Positions 1 through 10,910 are shown, numbered from the stretch's first letter. The stretch: DNA of 64,000 nucleotides from Hoeflea sp. BAL378 (GCF_000759435.1 NZ_JRJG01000015.1:1-64000); one strand, 5' to 3'. Program-made: numbers and translations. Notes: generated by a model not told the origin, from the letters alone.

Positions 1-984
1 GAAGAGGTCGCCGCCCGCCGCCGCGAGCTGATGAGCCAGTTGAGCGCGGTGGAAAAACGCCGCCAGGAGGCCGCCGATGCTCTGGCGCTCGCCGAGACCC
101 GCTCGCGCGAGGCCGACAAGCTCGCCACCGAGGCCATCGGCGCGCTGTCGCAGGGCCGCGAGGCGCGGGGCCGCGCCGAGGAACGGCTGATGGCCGCGCG
201 CGAGCGCCGCGAGGAGGGCGAGACCCGCATCCGCGAGGCATTGAATTGCGAGCCGCACCACGCCATGCGCCTGACCGGACTGGCGGCCGGCGCACCGCTG
301 CCGGACCCGGCCCAGGTCGAGCGCAATCTCGAGCGGCTGAAGATCGAGCGCGAGCGGCTGGGCGCCGTCAATTTGCGCGCCGAGGAAGAGCAGGCCGAAC
401 TCTCGGAGCGGCTGAACACCATCATCACCGAGCGCGAGGACATCATCGACGCCATCAAGAAGCTGCGCGCCGGCATCCAGGGGCTGAACAAGGAAGGCCG
501 CGAGCGCCTGCTGGTGGCCTTCGACGTGGTCAACGCCCAGTTCCAGCGGCTGTTCACCCATCTCTTCGGCGGCGGCACGGCGGAATTGCAGCTCATCGAA
601 TCCGACGATCCGCTCGAAGCCGGGCTCGAGATCCTCGCCCGCCCGCCCGGCAAGAAGCCGCAGACCATGACGCTGCTCTCGGGCGGCGAACAGGCGCTCA
701 CCGCCATGGCGCTGATCTTCGCGGTGTTCCTCACCAACCCCGCGCCGATCTGCGTGCTCGACGAGGTCGATGCACCCTTGGACGACCACAATGTCGAGCG
801 CTACTGCAACCTGATGGACGAGATGGCGGCGTCCACCGACACCCGCTTCGTCATCATCACCCACAACCCGATCACCATGGCCCGCATGAACCGCCTCTTC
901 GGCGTCACCATGGCCGAGCAGGGCGTCAGCCAGCTTGTGTCGGTGGACCTGCAGACGGCCGAGCAACTGCGCGACGCGGGGTAG
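1..984 (+). CDS. smc: Chromosome segregation ATPase SMC, C-terminal part (5' end outside window)
   Basis: This is the last 327 residues of the structural-maintenance-of-chromosomes ATPase, which compacts and segregates the nucleoid with ScpA/ScpB. The frame is open from base 1, so the start lies upstream. The first part is Arg/Glu/Ala-rich coiled coil returning to the head. The C-terminal head carries the ABC signature LLSGGEQ (near base 675), Walker [14 protein letters not shown] (near 750-785) and the ITHN switch histidine near 860. The last 28 codons (901-984) are duplicated in decayed form at 1621-1700, on the far side of a toxin-antitoxin module, so this 3' end has been the target of an insertion or replacement. 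The family assignment is certain from the motifs. Confidence 0.96.
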   Translation, partial: EEVAARRRELMSQLSAVEKRRQEAADALALAETRSREADKLATEAIGALSQGREARGRAEERLMAARERREEGETRIREALNCEPHHAMRLTGLAAGAPLPDPAQVERNLERLKIERERLGAVNLRAEEEQAELSERLNTIITEREDIIDAIKKLRAGIQGLNKEGRERLLVAFDVVNAQFQRLFTHLFGGGTAELQLIESDDPLEAGLEILARPPGKKPQTMTLLSGGEQALTAMALIFAVFLTNPAPICVLDEVDAPLDDHNVERYCNLMDEMAASTDTRFVIITHNPITMARMNRLFGVTMAEQGVSQLVSVDLQTAEQLRDAG

Positions 985-1016
985 GAGCGAAGCGCCCGTA
1001 CCGGCGCGAGACGACC

Positions 1017-1286
1017 TTACCGCAGAGCGTTCTCGATGGCTTCCCGGATGAGCCGCTGATAGGGAATGTCGCGTTGCTTGGCGCGGGCCTTGATGGCGTC
1101 GACAAGGCTTTCGGGCATGCGCAGATTGATCTGCTTGGTCTTCTTCTCGAACTCGAAGCCCATCGGTTTGAACTGGCTGAAATCATACTCCGACAGGTCG
1201 GCGTTCTCGACAAACTCTTCGGCTTCGGCGTCCGTGTCGAAGCGGGGGAACTGCTTGCCCGTCCCCGGGGACTTCTCACTGCTCAT
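1017..1286 (-). CDS. brnA: BrnA-type antitoxin (CopG/ribbon-helix-helix family)
   Basis: This is the antitoxin and DNA-binding partner of the BrnT toxin encoded just upstream. The C-terminal half, with KQINLRMPESLVDAIKARAK followed by IPYQRLIREAIENALR, is the ribbon-helix-helix fold seen in BrnA and related antitoxins. I place the start at 1286 because an AAGGAG motif lies 10 nt upstream inside the end of brnT. An ATG at 1307 would add seven residues but has no ribosome binding site. The gene overlaps the toxin gene by 11 nt, the usual toxin-first order for BrnTA. Expression is probably repressed by BrnA or BrnTA binding at the palindrome 1587-1600 (inference). Confidence 0.85.
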   Translation of the reverse strand: MSSEKSPGTGKQFPRFDTDAEAEEFVENADLSEYDFSQFKPMGFEFEKKTKQINLRMPESLVDAIKARAKQRDIPYQRLIREAIENALR

Positions 1287-1560
1287 ACCGTTTGATCTCC
1301 TTTTCATGCATGTACCGGGCGCTTATCGGCCTAAGGCGCATACCTTCGCCGCGCGGGCGGAGAGTGAAGACAACGAACAAATGTCTGCCCTGCTCGGTGA
1401 CGCCGACCGCGTTGAACCGCGCCTCCTGAGTGACCGGTGACCGGTCTGGCATGACCATCGGCGTGTGCATCAACACGAATTCGATCTCGGCCTTGGACAC
1501 GCTGTGCTTGGCGCATTTCGGCCAGTTCCCGTCATCCCACTCAAAACCGTCCAGCTTCAT
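1276..1560 (-). CDS. brnT: BrnT-type ribonuclease toxin
   Basis: This 94-residue protein matches the BrnT family in length and pattern. It opens with FEWDDGNWPKCAKHSVS, has the beta-strand segment RHLFVVFTLRP in the middle, and ends with the conserved RPISARYMHEKEIKRYE. BrnT is a RelE-fold ribonuclease that stops translation, and BrnA neutralises it. The gene is first in a two-gene operon transcribed towards smc. A 14-bp perfect palindrome lies 26-40 nt upstream of the start and is the likely operator. Together with brnA it sits between the intact smc 3' end and a decayed duplicate of that end, indicating arrival by recombination at smc. Confidence 0.88.
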   Translation of the reverse strand: MKLDGFEWDDGNWPKCAKHSVSKAEIEFVLMHTPMVMPDRSPVTQEARFNAVGVTEQGRHLFVVFTLRPRGEGMRLRPISARYMHEKEIKRYEQ

Positions 1561-1586
1561 CGCGACAGCGTCTGATTATGTAGTCG

Positions 1587-1600
1587 AATGTATATACATT
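1587..1600. promoter_or_regulatory. Candidate BrnTA operator, 14-bp palindrome
   Basis: AATGTATATACATT is a perfect palindrome 27 nt upstream of the brnT start in an AT-rich pocket of otherwise GC-rich DNA. Type II antitoxins of the ribbon-helix-helix class bind such dyads to repress their own operon. Assignment to BrnA is inferred from position only. Confidence 0.5.
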
Positions 1601-1620
1601 TTTGCAAATTTCAAGTCCAG

Positions 1621-1700
1621 GGCGCCCGCGCCGAGCATTGCGTCAGGAACTCGAGTCGGTGGATCTGCAGACGGCGGAGCAGTTGCGCGAGGCGGGCTGA
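1621..1700 (+). pseudogene. Decayed duplicate of the smc 3' end
   Basis: These 80 bases align end to end with 901-984 of smc, with a 3-base and a 1-base gap. The last 45 bases match at about 37 positions and still encode [14 protein letters not shown] plus a stop (intact smc: [14 protein letters not shown]). Most differences in that part are synonymous or conservative, so the piece evolved as coding sequence before it was stranded. The 1-base gap breaks the frame further upstream and there is no start. It lies on the distal side of the BrnTA module and marks the far border of the insertion. Confidence 0.85.
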
Positions 1701-1808
1701 GCGCCGCGGCAGGGTGTCGCGTCCGCACGATGCGCCGGAACCATCCCGCGAACCGGCCATTGATCTGGCGTTCGACAGTCAATCTTCCATGAACGCAAGG
1801 AGACCCCC

Positions 1809-2075
1809 ATGACGCGCACCGCCGCCATGTCCGCCGCCTTCCTTCTCACCGCCTTCACCGCTCCGGCGCTTGCCGACGATCGCGCGCCGACCGCCGAGGA
1901 GCGCACGCAGATCGAAGCCGCCCTGACCGCCGAAGGCTTTGCCTCCTGGGGCGAGATCGAACTGGACGACAGCCAGGTCTGGGACGTTGACGACGCCATC
2001 CACACGGACGGCAAGCAATATGATCTCGAACTCGACATGACCACCTTCGCCACTACCGACCGCGACGAAGACTGA
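1809..2075 (+). CDS. Small exported PepSY-like protein
   Basis: The 88-residue product has a signal peptide (MTRTAAMSAAFLLTAFTAPALA, with cleavage expected after ALA) and a mature part of about 65 acidic residues. The order of a helix (EERTQIEAALTAEGF), then IELDDSQVWDVDDA, then DGKQYDLELD resembles the PepSY fold found in small periplasmic proteins of unknown or inhibitory function. The start is supported by an AAGGAGA motif upstream. It stands alone between two toxin-antitoxin modules. The export prediction is good; the PepSY call is moderately sure; a specific role cannot be given. Confidence 0.75.
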   Translation: MTRTAAMSAAFLLTAFTAPALADDRAPTAEERTQIEAALTAEGFASWGEIELDDSQVWDVDDAIHTDGKQYDLELDMTTFATTDRDED

Positions 2076-2139
2076 TCGCGGCAGCCGCTCCCTCTTCTTC
2101 CCTATCTGCGGGAGGAGGGCGCGGTGGCAAAGCTCATTG

Positions 2140-2173
2140 TTGAAAATTGCCAATTGGCGTGGTATATAACGCC
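2140..2173 (+). promoter_or_regulatory. Promoter and overlapping dyads of the xre-res operon
   Basis: TTGAAA at 2140-2145 and TATATA at 2163-2168 are separated by 17 nt, a good sigma-70 promoter. The palindrome GCCAATTGGC (2149-2158) lies in the spacer, and a second dyad, GGCGT (2156-2160) with ACGCC (2169-2173), straddles the -10 box, as expected for an autorepressed antitoxin operon. The predicted transcription start (about 2175) falls next to the ATG at 2176, and no Shine-Dalgarno sequence precedes that ATG, so the message may be leaderless. Confidence 0.6.
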
Positions 2174-2175
2174 AT

Positions 2176-2610
2176 ATGGCAAGAACCGAAACAGTGCTAC
2201 GCGCCCCAACAGGCCCCGCAGACGCCGTTTCCCTCGCGGGCATCGAGCCTGCGCGTATCGCCCGCGTGGCGGCCACTGCCTATTCCCGCATCGCTGCGGC
2301 CTGGCGTCTGGGCAATGAGGCGGCCGCGCACCTGCTCGACATCAGCCCGCGTACCTTCGCGCGGATGAAGACCGGCGACTGGACGGGTCGGCTAAGCCGC
2401 GACCAACTGCTGCGGGTCAGCGCCGTCACCGGCCTCTACAAGGGCCTGCACCTCTATTTCAGCGACGACCTGGCCGACCGCTGGGTGACCATGCCCAACA
2501 CCGGCCCGCAGTTCGGCGGACAGCCGCCGGTCGAGGCGATGATCGCGGGCGGGCTTCCCGCCATCCTCGCCACGCGCACCTATGTCGATGCATTGAGGGG
2601 CGGCGCGTGA
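2176..2610 (+). CDS. Xre/MbcA/ParS-type antitoxin of a RES toxin
   Basis: This 144-residue antitoxin pairs with the RES-domain toxin that follows. Residues about 30-80 form a helix-turn-helix (NEAAAHLLDISPRTFARMKTG). The C-terminal part (LHLYFSDDLADRWVTMPN, then GGQPPVEAMIAGG, ending YVDALRGG) is the toxin-binding domain of the MbcA/ParS family. The stop overlaps the toxin start (GTGA). The ATG at 2176 has no ribosome binding site and sits about 8 nt after a -10 box, suggesting leaderless translation. The family pattern is clear; DNA-binding autoregulation is inferred from the dyads in the promoter. Confidence 0.9.
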   Translation: MARTETVLRAPTGPADAVSLAGIEPARIARVAATAYSRIAAAWRLGNEAAAHLLDISPRTFARMKTGDWTGRLSRDQLLRVSAVTGLYKGLHLYFSDDLADRWVTMPNTGPQFGGQPPVEAMIAGGLPAILATRTYVDALRGGA

Positions 2611-3287
2611 CGCTGCCGTTGGCGACCATCGCCGTCGAGGCGACGGTCCGCCTGATCCCCACCGCCTATTACAAGCGGCCGGTGCTCACGCCGCTGCTCG
2701 AGGACGCGGCGGACCTCGCCGTTCTTGCGGCGATCGAGGGCCTGACCAGCCAGCGGCTGATCGCGGAAAAATCCGGACTCCCGGGCCTCGATTCGCGCGA
2801 ACTCCTGTTCCGCGCCTGGGGCCAGACCCATGTCAACGCCGCCTTCGCCTATACAAGAGCCGAAGGCAACCGCTTCAACGATGCCTCCCGCGGCGCCTGG
2901 TATGCGGGCTTAGAGGACCTGACGGCGATCGCCGAGGTGGCCTTCCATCGCACGCGCGAACTGGAGCGGATCAATCACTTCACCGACGAGGCCGTCTACC
3001 AGGCGCTGCTGGCGGGGTTCATGGGCGATTTTCACGATCTGAGGAAGGAGCCCGTCGAGGCGCCGTTCCTGTCGCCCGATCCCTCGCGCGCCTATCCCGA
3101 GGGCCAGGCACTCGCCCGCGCGCTGCGGGAGACCGGATCGCGCGGCGTCATCTATCCCTCCGTGCGGCGGCCGGGAGGGACCTGCATCGCAGCCTTCGAG
3201 CCGCATCTCGTGCAGAATGTGCGGCCGGGGGCACGCTGGAAGATGATCTGGAACGGCAGCCGCGATTACACGGTCACCACCGCTTGA
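2607..3287 (+). CDS. RES-domain toxin (NAD+-degrading, RES-Xre module)
   Basis: RES toxins degrade NAD+ and halt growth until neutralised by the Xre antitoxin. The 226-residue protein shows the family core: an Arg and GNRF segment (TRAEGNRF, residues about 84-90), a Tyr at about 99, TAIAEVAFHR at about 106-115, and the C-terminal block GVIYPSVRRPGGTCIAAF with its conserved serine. It starts with GTG at 2607 inside the stop of the antitoxin gene, so the two are translationally coupled. The length is typical. It appears intact, with all expected blocks present. Confidence 0.9.
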   Translation: MTLPLATIAVEATVRLIPTAYYKRPVLTPLLEDAADLAVLAAIEGLTSQRLIAEKSGLPGLDSRELLFRAWGQTHVNAAFAYTRAEGNRFNDASRGAWYAGLEDLTAIAEVAFHRTRELERINHFTDEAVYQALLAGFMGDFHDLRKEPVEAPFLSPDPSRAYPEGQALARALRETGSRGVIYPSVRRPGGTCIAAFEPHLVQNVRPGARWKMIWNGSRDYTVTTA

Positions 3288-3304
3288 GACCGCCGGGCAA
3301 GGGT

Positions 3305-4450
3305 TCAGCCCAGCGCTGAAATCAGCGCCTTGGCCACCCGGTCCTGCGTCTCCTCGTCGAGATAGGGATGCATCGGCAGGCTGAGCACCCGCTCGCAGAG
3401 CATGTCGGTGACGGGCAGGGCGCCGCCCGCCACACCGTGGTGGCTGTAGGCATCCTGGCGGTGCAGGGCCTTGGCGTAATAGACCGCGCTCGGCACGCCC
3501 TCATCCTTCAGATGCGCCTGGATCGCGGCGCGATCGGCGCCTTCGGGCAGCTTGACGGTGTATTGCGCCCAGACCGACTGCAGCCCCTCGGGCACGACCG
3601 GCGTGGCGACATGGCCCTTGAGCATGTCCGAGTAGCGCGACGCGATGCGGTTGCGCGCCTCGATCTCGTCGTCGAAGATCTTGAGCTTCTCGATCAGGAT
3701 CGCCGCCTGCATCGTGTCGATCCGGCCGGTCATGCCGATGCGGACATTGTCGTACTGGCTCGTGCCCTTGCCGTGGAACAGGATCGAGCGCAGCGTTTCG
3801 GCCAACTCGGCGTCGTCGGTGAAGATCGCGCCGCCGTCGCCATAGGCGCCGAGCGGCTTGGCCGGGAAGAAGCTGGTGGCCGTCGCGGTGGCCAGCGTGC
3901 CGACCCGGCGGTTGTGGTAGCGCGCGCCGTAGGATTGCGCGCCGTCGCCCAGGACCCACAGGCCTTCGCGCGCGGCGATCTGCGAAATCGCGTCATAATC
4001 GGCGGGAATGCCGAAGAGGTCGACCGGGATCACGCCCACCGGCGCATGGCCGGCGTCGCGCGCCGATTTGATAGCCACTTCGAGCGAGGCCGGGTCCATG
4101 TTGAAGGTGTCGGCGTCGACATCGACGAACCAGACATGCGCGCCAAGCCAGGCCACCACTTCGGCGGTGGCGACGAAGGTGAAGGCCGGGCAGAAGATCG
4201 CCTGGCCCGGACGCACTTCGGCGGCCATCAGCACCATGGCCAGCGCATCGGTGCCTGACGAGCAGGCGATCGAGTGGGCGGCGCCGCAATGGGCGGACAG
4301 TTGCGCCTCGAATTCCGCCACCTCGGGGCCCATGATGTACTGGCCGTGATCGAGCACGCGGGCGATCGCCGCATCGACGCGATCGCGGATGCGCGCCTGC
4401 TGGGCGGCCAGATCGACAAAACGGATGGGTTCGCGCTGCGCTGATGACAT
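3305..4450 (-). CDS. DegT/DnrJ/EryC1 family PLP aminotransferase
   Basis: This 381-residue PLP enzyme belongs to the nucleotide-sugar aminotransferase family that makes amino sugars for surface polysaccharides. SSGTDAL (64-70) binds the cofactor phosphate, D169 in GDGAQS contacts the pyridine nitrogen, and K198 in FFPAKPLGAYGDGG is the Schiff-base lysine. The opening FVDLAAQQARIRDRVDAAIARVLDHGQYIMG is typical of WbpE/WlbC-like members (shown here only as the family pattern). No sugar-nucleotide dehydrogenase, acetyltransferase or glycosyltransferase lies beside it, so the substrate is open. It converges with the RES toxin gene with a 17-nt gap. Confidence 0.88.
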   Translation of the reverse strand: MSSAQREPIRFVDLAAQQARIRDRVDAAIARVLDHGQYIMGPEVAEFEAQLSAHCGAAHSIACSSGTDALAMVLMAAEVRPGQAIFCPAFTFVATAEVVAWLGAHVWFVDVDADTFNMDPASLEVAIKSARDAGHAPVGVIPVDLFGIPADYDAISQIAAREGLWVLGDGAQSYGARYHNRRVGTLATATATSFFPAKPLGAYGDGGAIFTDDAELAETLRSILFHGKGTSQYDNVRIGMTGRIDTMQAAILIEKLKIFDDEIEARNRIASRYSDMLKGHVATPVVPEGLQSVWAQYTVKLPEGADRAAIQAHLKDEGVPSAVYYAKALHRQDAYSHHGVAGGALPVTDMLCERVLSLPMHPYLDEETQDRVAKALISALG

Positions 4451-4655
4451 TGTGCCGGTTGCCTCTGGGCTCGAGCATCGGGGTGTCTCCGCCGCGGGCC
4501 CGAAGACGGCAGGATGATGACAATCCTGTTAAAGCGCCATGGCGTGAGGGTCCAGATGCCTGCGCCCAGATCGACGGGGATCAGGCACAGGACTCAATCA
4601 CTTTGCGTTGCCAATGTTGATGCGCCGTGACAGTCGCGCGGGCAGGGAAGGCGCG

Positions 4656-5024
4656 TTACGCCCGCTCGAAGCCGCGCCAGAACGGCGTCCTGGCGACCGC
4701 GCGCGCCTGCCGTCGGGTCAGGCCGAGATCCCTCAGCATCTCGTCCGTGAATCCCTCGACCTCGTCCATCATCCGCCGTCTCTCGGCGATTCGGGCCCGC
4801 CACAGCCGTAGCGTTGCCAGCACCCCGCCAGGCGGCGTCGCCGCCACGGCGGCGGGGCGCGATACGGCGGAATACAGGGCCGGCATGGGCGGGAGGGCGC
4901 GGGAATCGGGGCCGCGGGACGTCGGGGGTATCGCTTCGAAGCGCAGATAGTCCTTGCCGCGATAGGTAAACGGCCGACTCTCGCGTTCAAGTCCCCGGTC
5001 GGGCGGATAGGGCTGGGCCGGCAT
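4656..5024 (-). CDS. DUF1127 (YjiS-like) domain protein
   Basis: The last 45 or so residues (LRLWRARIAERRRMMDEVEGF, then TDEMLRDLGLTRRQARAVAR) are a DUF1127 domain, an Arg-rich helical hairpin. Short DUF1127 proteins of alphaproteobacteria are linked to RNA turnover and phosphate or carbon homeostasis. Here the domain is preceded by about 70 Pro/Arg-rich residues of low complexity, making 122 residues in all, longer than the 45-70 residue minimal form. An AAGGAGAT motif precedes the ATG. It is divergent from the LysR gene at 5126, so that regulator may act on it. Confidence 0.8.
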   Translation of the reverse strand: MPAQPYPPDRGLERESRPFTYRGKDYLRFEAIPPTSRGPDSRALPPMPALYSAVSRPAAVAATPPGGVLATLRLWRARIAERRRMMDEVEGFTDEMLRDLGLTRRQARAVARTPFWRGFERA

Positions 5025-5125
5025 GGCGATCTCCTTTCGAGACCGGGAAAATAGCTCTTCTTCCGGAGAAAAAAATTGAGTAATAAGAACTCGACCTGTG
5101 AGAAAAATTCACAATTGGACCAGCC

Positions 5126-6007
5126 TTGAGCGACCTGCCGCCCCTCACCAGCCTTCTGGCTTTCGAAGCCGTCTATCGCACCGGATCGGTGACAGCGGCC
5201 GCCGAGAGACTCGGGCGCACCCACGGGGCGGTCTCCAAGCAATTGCATCAGCTCCACGATCACGTCGGCGTGGACCTGTTCCGCAAACACGGCTCGGGGC
5301 TGGAGCTCACCCCGCATGGACGAAACTTCGCCAGGATCGTCGCCGCCGCGCTCGATGACATCCGCTCGGGCTATGACGATCTGCGGCGCACGAAGGAACG
5401 GCGTCCGGTTACGGTGCTGGCGAGCGCGACCTTCGCCCGGAGCTGGCTCATTCCGGTGCTGTCGCGGTTCGGCGTCGACCATCCCGATATCGAGGTTTCC
5501 CTGCGCATGTTCGTGCCGAACGGCGAGCGGAGCCATGCCGGCCAGGCCGATCTCACTTTCTCCTACAACCGCTTGCTCAGCCCCGAGCCATGGCACGGGT
5601 CCGTGTCGCTCGGCGATGTGGAGATCGGCCCGGTGCTGGCGCCGGACTACGGCCATGCGCTGGAAGACCATGTGCTGTCGTTCCAGACCCGGATCGACCG
5701 GCGCCATGACGAGGCGATGTGGCAGGCCTGGACGTCGCTGACCGGTATCGCGATCGAGGCCCAGAAGGTCCAGGTCTTCGACCATTCCTACCTGGCCTTT
5801 CAGGCCGCGCGCTCCAGGATGGGCGCCGCGATCGCGCCGCGCTTCCTGATCGCCGACATGATCGACGCCGGCGAACTGGTCGCCCCGGCCGGGTTTCTCC
5901 GGTTCAAGGGCGGGCTTCTCGTGCGGCCGACAGGCCCCGCCAACCAACCTCCGAACCCCGATGCGATGATTCTGCTCGACTGGCTCAAAGGCAACGCAAC
6001 TGCTTGA
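5126..6007 (+). CDS. LysR-family transcriptional regulator (GcvA-like)
   Basis: The 293-residue protein has the LysR layout: an N-terminal winged helix-turn-helix (LLAFEAVYRTGSVTAAAERLGRT, then GAVSKQLHQLHDHVGVDLF) and a C-terminal substrate-binding domain from about residue 90. The start codon is TTG at 5126, chosen because it gives the canonical N-terminus PPLTSLLAFEAV. Such GcvA-type regulators usually control a divergent neighbour, here the DUF1127 gene. The inducer cannot be predicted. Confidence 0.88.
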   Translation: MSDLPPLTSLLAFEAVYRTGSVTAAAERLGRTHGAVSKQLHQLHDHVGVDLFRKHGSGLELTPHGRNFARIVAAALDDIRSGYDDLRRTKERRPVTVLASATFARSWLIPVLSRFGVDHPDIEVSLRMFVPNGERSHAGQADLTFSYNRLLSPEPWHGSVSLGDVEIGPVLAPDYGHALEDHVLSFQTRIDRRHDEAMWQAWTSLTGIAIEAQKVQVFDHSYLAFQAARSRMGAAIAPRFLIADMIDAGELVAPAGFLRFKGGLLVRPTGPANQPPNPDAMILLDWLKGNATA

Positions 6008-6182
6008 AAATCCAGTGTACGGCTGTTTTTCCGGCTTATGTTTGCGACGCAGCGCGTTTCAATCGATATAGGCGGTTCGAGAGCCAAGATCAGGGTTGAC
6101 CGAGCAACCGCGCTCCGCCTAAGCCTTGCGCCAAAGGCCGGTTGGTTCGCCTTTTCCGGCAGGCGACGCGGAGACGAATTTG

Positions 6183-8852
<2,670 letters not shown>

Positions 8853-8929
8853 CGCGAAGCTTGCGCAATTGTAGTTTTTGGACGACAAAACGGTCGAGTT
8901 GAACCAGACCGGGACGTTCCGGAACTCCG

Positions 8930-9217
8930 ATGCCTGAGATCCTGACCGGCTACGATCCTGCCGAAGACCTGGATTCCCCCGAGGCCATTTCCGTCTTCGT
9001 CAATGAAGCGCTCAAGACGGATGATGCCGCCTATATCGCCCATGCGCTCGGTGTGGTCGCCCGGGCCAAGGGCATGGCCGGGATTGCCCGCGAGGCGGGT
9101 TTGTCGCGCGAGCAACTCTACCGGACGTTGAGCAACGAGGGCAATCCGACGCTCAAGACCACGCTCGCTGTAATGAAGGCGCTGGGGATCTCGCTGACGG
9201 CCGAGGTCGCCGGCTGA
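8930..9217 (+). CDS. Orphan HigA-like addiction-module antidote protein
   Basis: This 95-residue helix-turn-helix protein matches the probable addiction module antidote family: an acidic N-terminus (LTGYDPAEDLDSPEAISVFVNEAL), then YIAHALGVVARAKGMAGIAREAGLSREQLYRTLSNEGNPTLKTTLAVMKALG (given here in pieces of the family pattern). The usual partner, a RelE/ParE-type toxin of about 100 residues directly upstream, is absent: only 77 nt separate it from ppdK, and the downstream gene is unrelated. It may be a solitary regulator or the remainder of a lost module. Confidence 0.82.
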   Translation: MPEILTGYDPAEDLDSPEAISVFVNEALKTDDAAYIAHALGVVARAKGMAGIAREAGLSREQLYRTLSNEGNPTLKTTLAVMKALGISLTAEVAG

Positions 9218-9252
9218 CCGGGACAAGAGCTTTTTTCCAAGGTGGTCGCGGG

Positions 9253-9672
9253 TCAGGCCGGCTCGGTGATCCGCACTGCGTCCGGCCCGGCCTCGATGGT
9301 GATCCGCGCCCGCGCGGCCAAGGCCTGCCAGTCGCTCCTGTCGTTCATGGCGACCACGGGACAGTCTATCCCGTAGAGCATCTGCGCCACCAGCGCGCCG
9401 GTGGCGATGATGGCGTCCGGATCAAGGAGCAGGATCGCCGCCGGCGCCGTGCCGAGCCTGATCGCCTCGGCCAGCACCGAGGCGCCCGACGAGGATCCGC
9501 GGCCCCGCTCCATGAGCAGGATCGCGCCCGACAGGCAGGCGCCGTGCTGGGGATGGAACCGGTCGATCACCTTGCCGCTCGCACTGTCGAAGCCGCCCCA
9601 GAAGCTCAGCGGATCGTCGAGCCTGAGCACCGGGCCGGCGGCGCGGCCATGGACCAGCGCCCGCGCGCTCAT
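9253..9672 (-). CDS. Aconitase X small (swivel) subunit
   Basis: This 139-residue subunit is the swivelling domain (former DUF126) of aconitase X. It has [13 protein letters not shown] at the start, then [18 protein letters not shown] and the glycine/serine loop [11 protein letters not shown], whose serine is the conserved active-site residue. It begins at 9672 within the stop of the large subunit gene (4-nt ATGA overlap), so the two chains should be made together and form a heterodimer. In proteobacteria this enzyme is mostly cis-3-hydroxy-L-proline dehydratase; archaeal relatives act on phosphomevalonate. The first activity fits better here, but no proline-pathway partner is adjacent. Confidence 0.87.
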   Translation of the reverse strand: MSARALVHGRAAGPVLRLDDPLSFWGGFDSASGKVIDRFHPQHGACLSGAILLMERGRGSSSGASVLAEAIRLGTAPAAILLLDPDAIIATGALVAQMLYGIDCPVVAMNDRSDWQALAARARITIEAGPDAVRITEPA

Positions 9673-10910
9673 GCCCTCGCCACCCTGCCGGCCCTGGCCG
9701 AGAGCATCGTCTCGGCGAGCGTGCCGAAGGCCACGTCGACGCCGAGATTGCCCGGCGCGTAATAGGCCCATTTGCCCGAATTGGTCATCACCGCGCCGGA
9801 GAGGTCGCGGATGATCGCGGTGACATAGGTGCAGGTGTCGACCACCACGGTGACGCCGGCGGCCTCGAGCCGCGCCGCCCGGCCGTCGCCCACCAACCGC
9901 TCCCATTCATGCCGCCCGGTGTTGACATAGACCGGCACCGAAAACGGCTCGAGATCGAGGAGCGGCATCAGCCGGTCGAACTCGCCGAGCGAGAAATGCG
10001 GCGTCCCCAGCGCCACCGCGGTGAGCGCCGCGCCGTCGGCGACGGTGCAGAGGCTGGCGAGGATGGCAGAGACTTCGGCCGGCCCGAGCCGGGCCACGAC
10101 CGGGACATCCCGGCCGCCGGTGGCGGCCGCCAGGTCCGGCGCCTCGGGCGTCAGCCCGACCGCGTGGAACATCGCCACGCTGCCCGCGGACGCGGCCGCG
10201 GCGCCCAGCGCCTTGAGATCGTCCTCGCTGGTCCGGGCCGGCAGGCCGGTGATCGCGGCGATGGTGTCGCCGCACGCCCTGCCGACGGAGAGCCCGGCCG
10301 CCACAGCCACGCCGCCAGCCTGGTCGGGTCCGGCATTCTCGAAGCCGTGGATCTCGACGATCACGCCGGCGCGGCGGTTTTCCGCCCGGTGCAGGCCGTA
10401 ATCGGGCACGCGGCCCGACAGCGCGCAGGCGAGATCTATGAAGTCGCCGTAGCGGTTGGTGCGCGCGCCGATCACCGAATTGGCAAAGACGATGGCGTTG
10501 GATTCGGCCCAGGCGAGCTGGTCGCCGAACCTGGGCCGGAGCAGGGTCTGGTAGGGGGCACAGGTGAAGCTCGGCGTGCAGCCGAGCTCGACATGGGCCT
10601 GCATCAGCCGCTGGCCCGCAGCGCCGAGCGCCGGATCGCCGATGAACAGCTCGGGGTGGATGAGGTCGACCGAGCCGACGTTCAAGGTGGTCGGAACCCG
10701 GACCCGGCCCCCGAGCGCCACGAACCGCTCGACGAAATCGAGGCTCGCCTGGCCGTGATAGAGGCAGCCGTCGACATGGGCGCTGTCGCAGGCGATGAGC
10801 CGCGTCGCGCCGACGGCCTCAGCGAACCGCAGCACCAGTCCCATGGCGTCCGCGGCGGCCGGTCCGTGCCGCCCGTCCAGAAGCGCCTGGTCGTCCTCAG
10901 TCAGTTCCAC
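9669..10910 (-). CDS. Aconitase X large (catalytic) subunit
   Basis: The 413-residue protein is the aconitase-X catalytic chain (former DUF521), an Fe-S hydro-lyase. Candidate cluster cysteines are C111 and C117 in [14 protein letters not shown] and a third in VVVDTCTYV near residue 348. Also typical are [13 protein letters not shown] near residue 41, [21 protein letters not shown], and [12 protein letters not shown] near the end. With the small subunit it probably dehydrates cis-3-hydroxy-L-proline to a pyrroline carboxylate (family knowledge). The flanking genes are not transporters or reductases for that pathway, so the physiological substrate is inferred. Confidence 0.87.
   Translation of the reverse strand: MELTEDDQALLDGRHGPAAADAMGLVLRFAEAVGATRLIACDSAHVDGCLYHGQASLDFVERFVALGGRVRVPTTLNVGSVDLIHPELFIGDPALGAAGQRLMQAHVELGCTPSFTCAPYQTLLRPRFGDQLAWAESNAIVFANSVIGARTNRYGDFIDLACALSGRVPDYGLHRAENRRAGVIVEIHGFENAGPDQAGGVAVAAGLSVGRACGDTIAAITGLPARTSEDDLKALGAAAASAGSVAMFHAVGLTPEAPDLAAATGGRDVPVVARLGPAEVSAILASLCTVADGAALTAVALGTPHFSLGEFDRLMPLLDLEPFSVPVYVNTGRHEWERLVGDGRAARLEAAGVTVVVDTCTYVTAIIRDLSGAVMTNSGKWAYYAPGNLGVDVAFGTLAETMLSARAGRVARA

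Noticed and set aside
1331-1516. Small minus-strand frame inside brnT
   Set aside because: It is fully contained in brnT in another frame and is Arg-rich without recognisable features.
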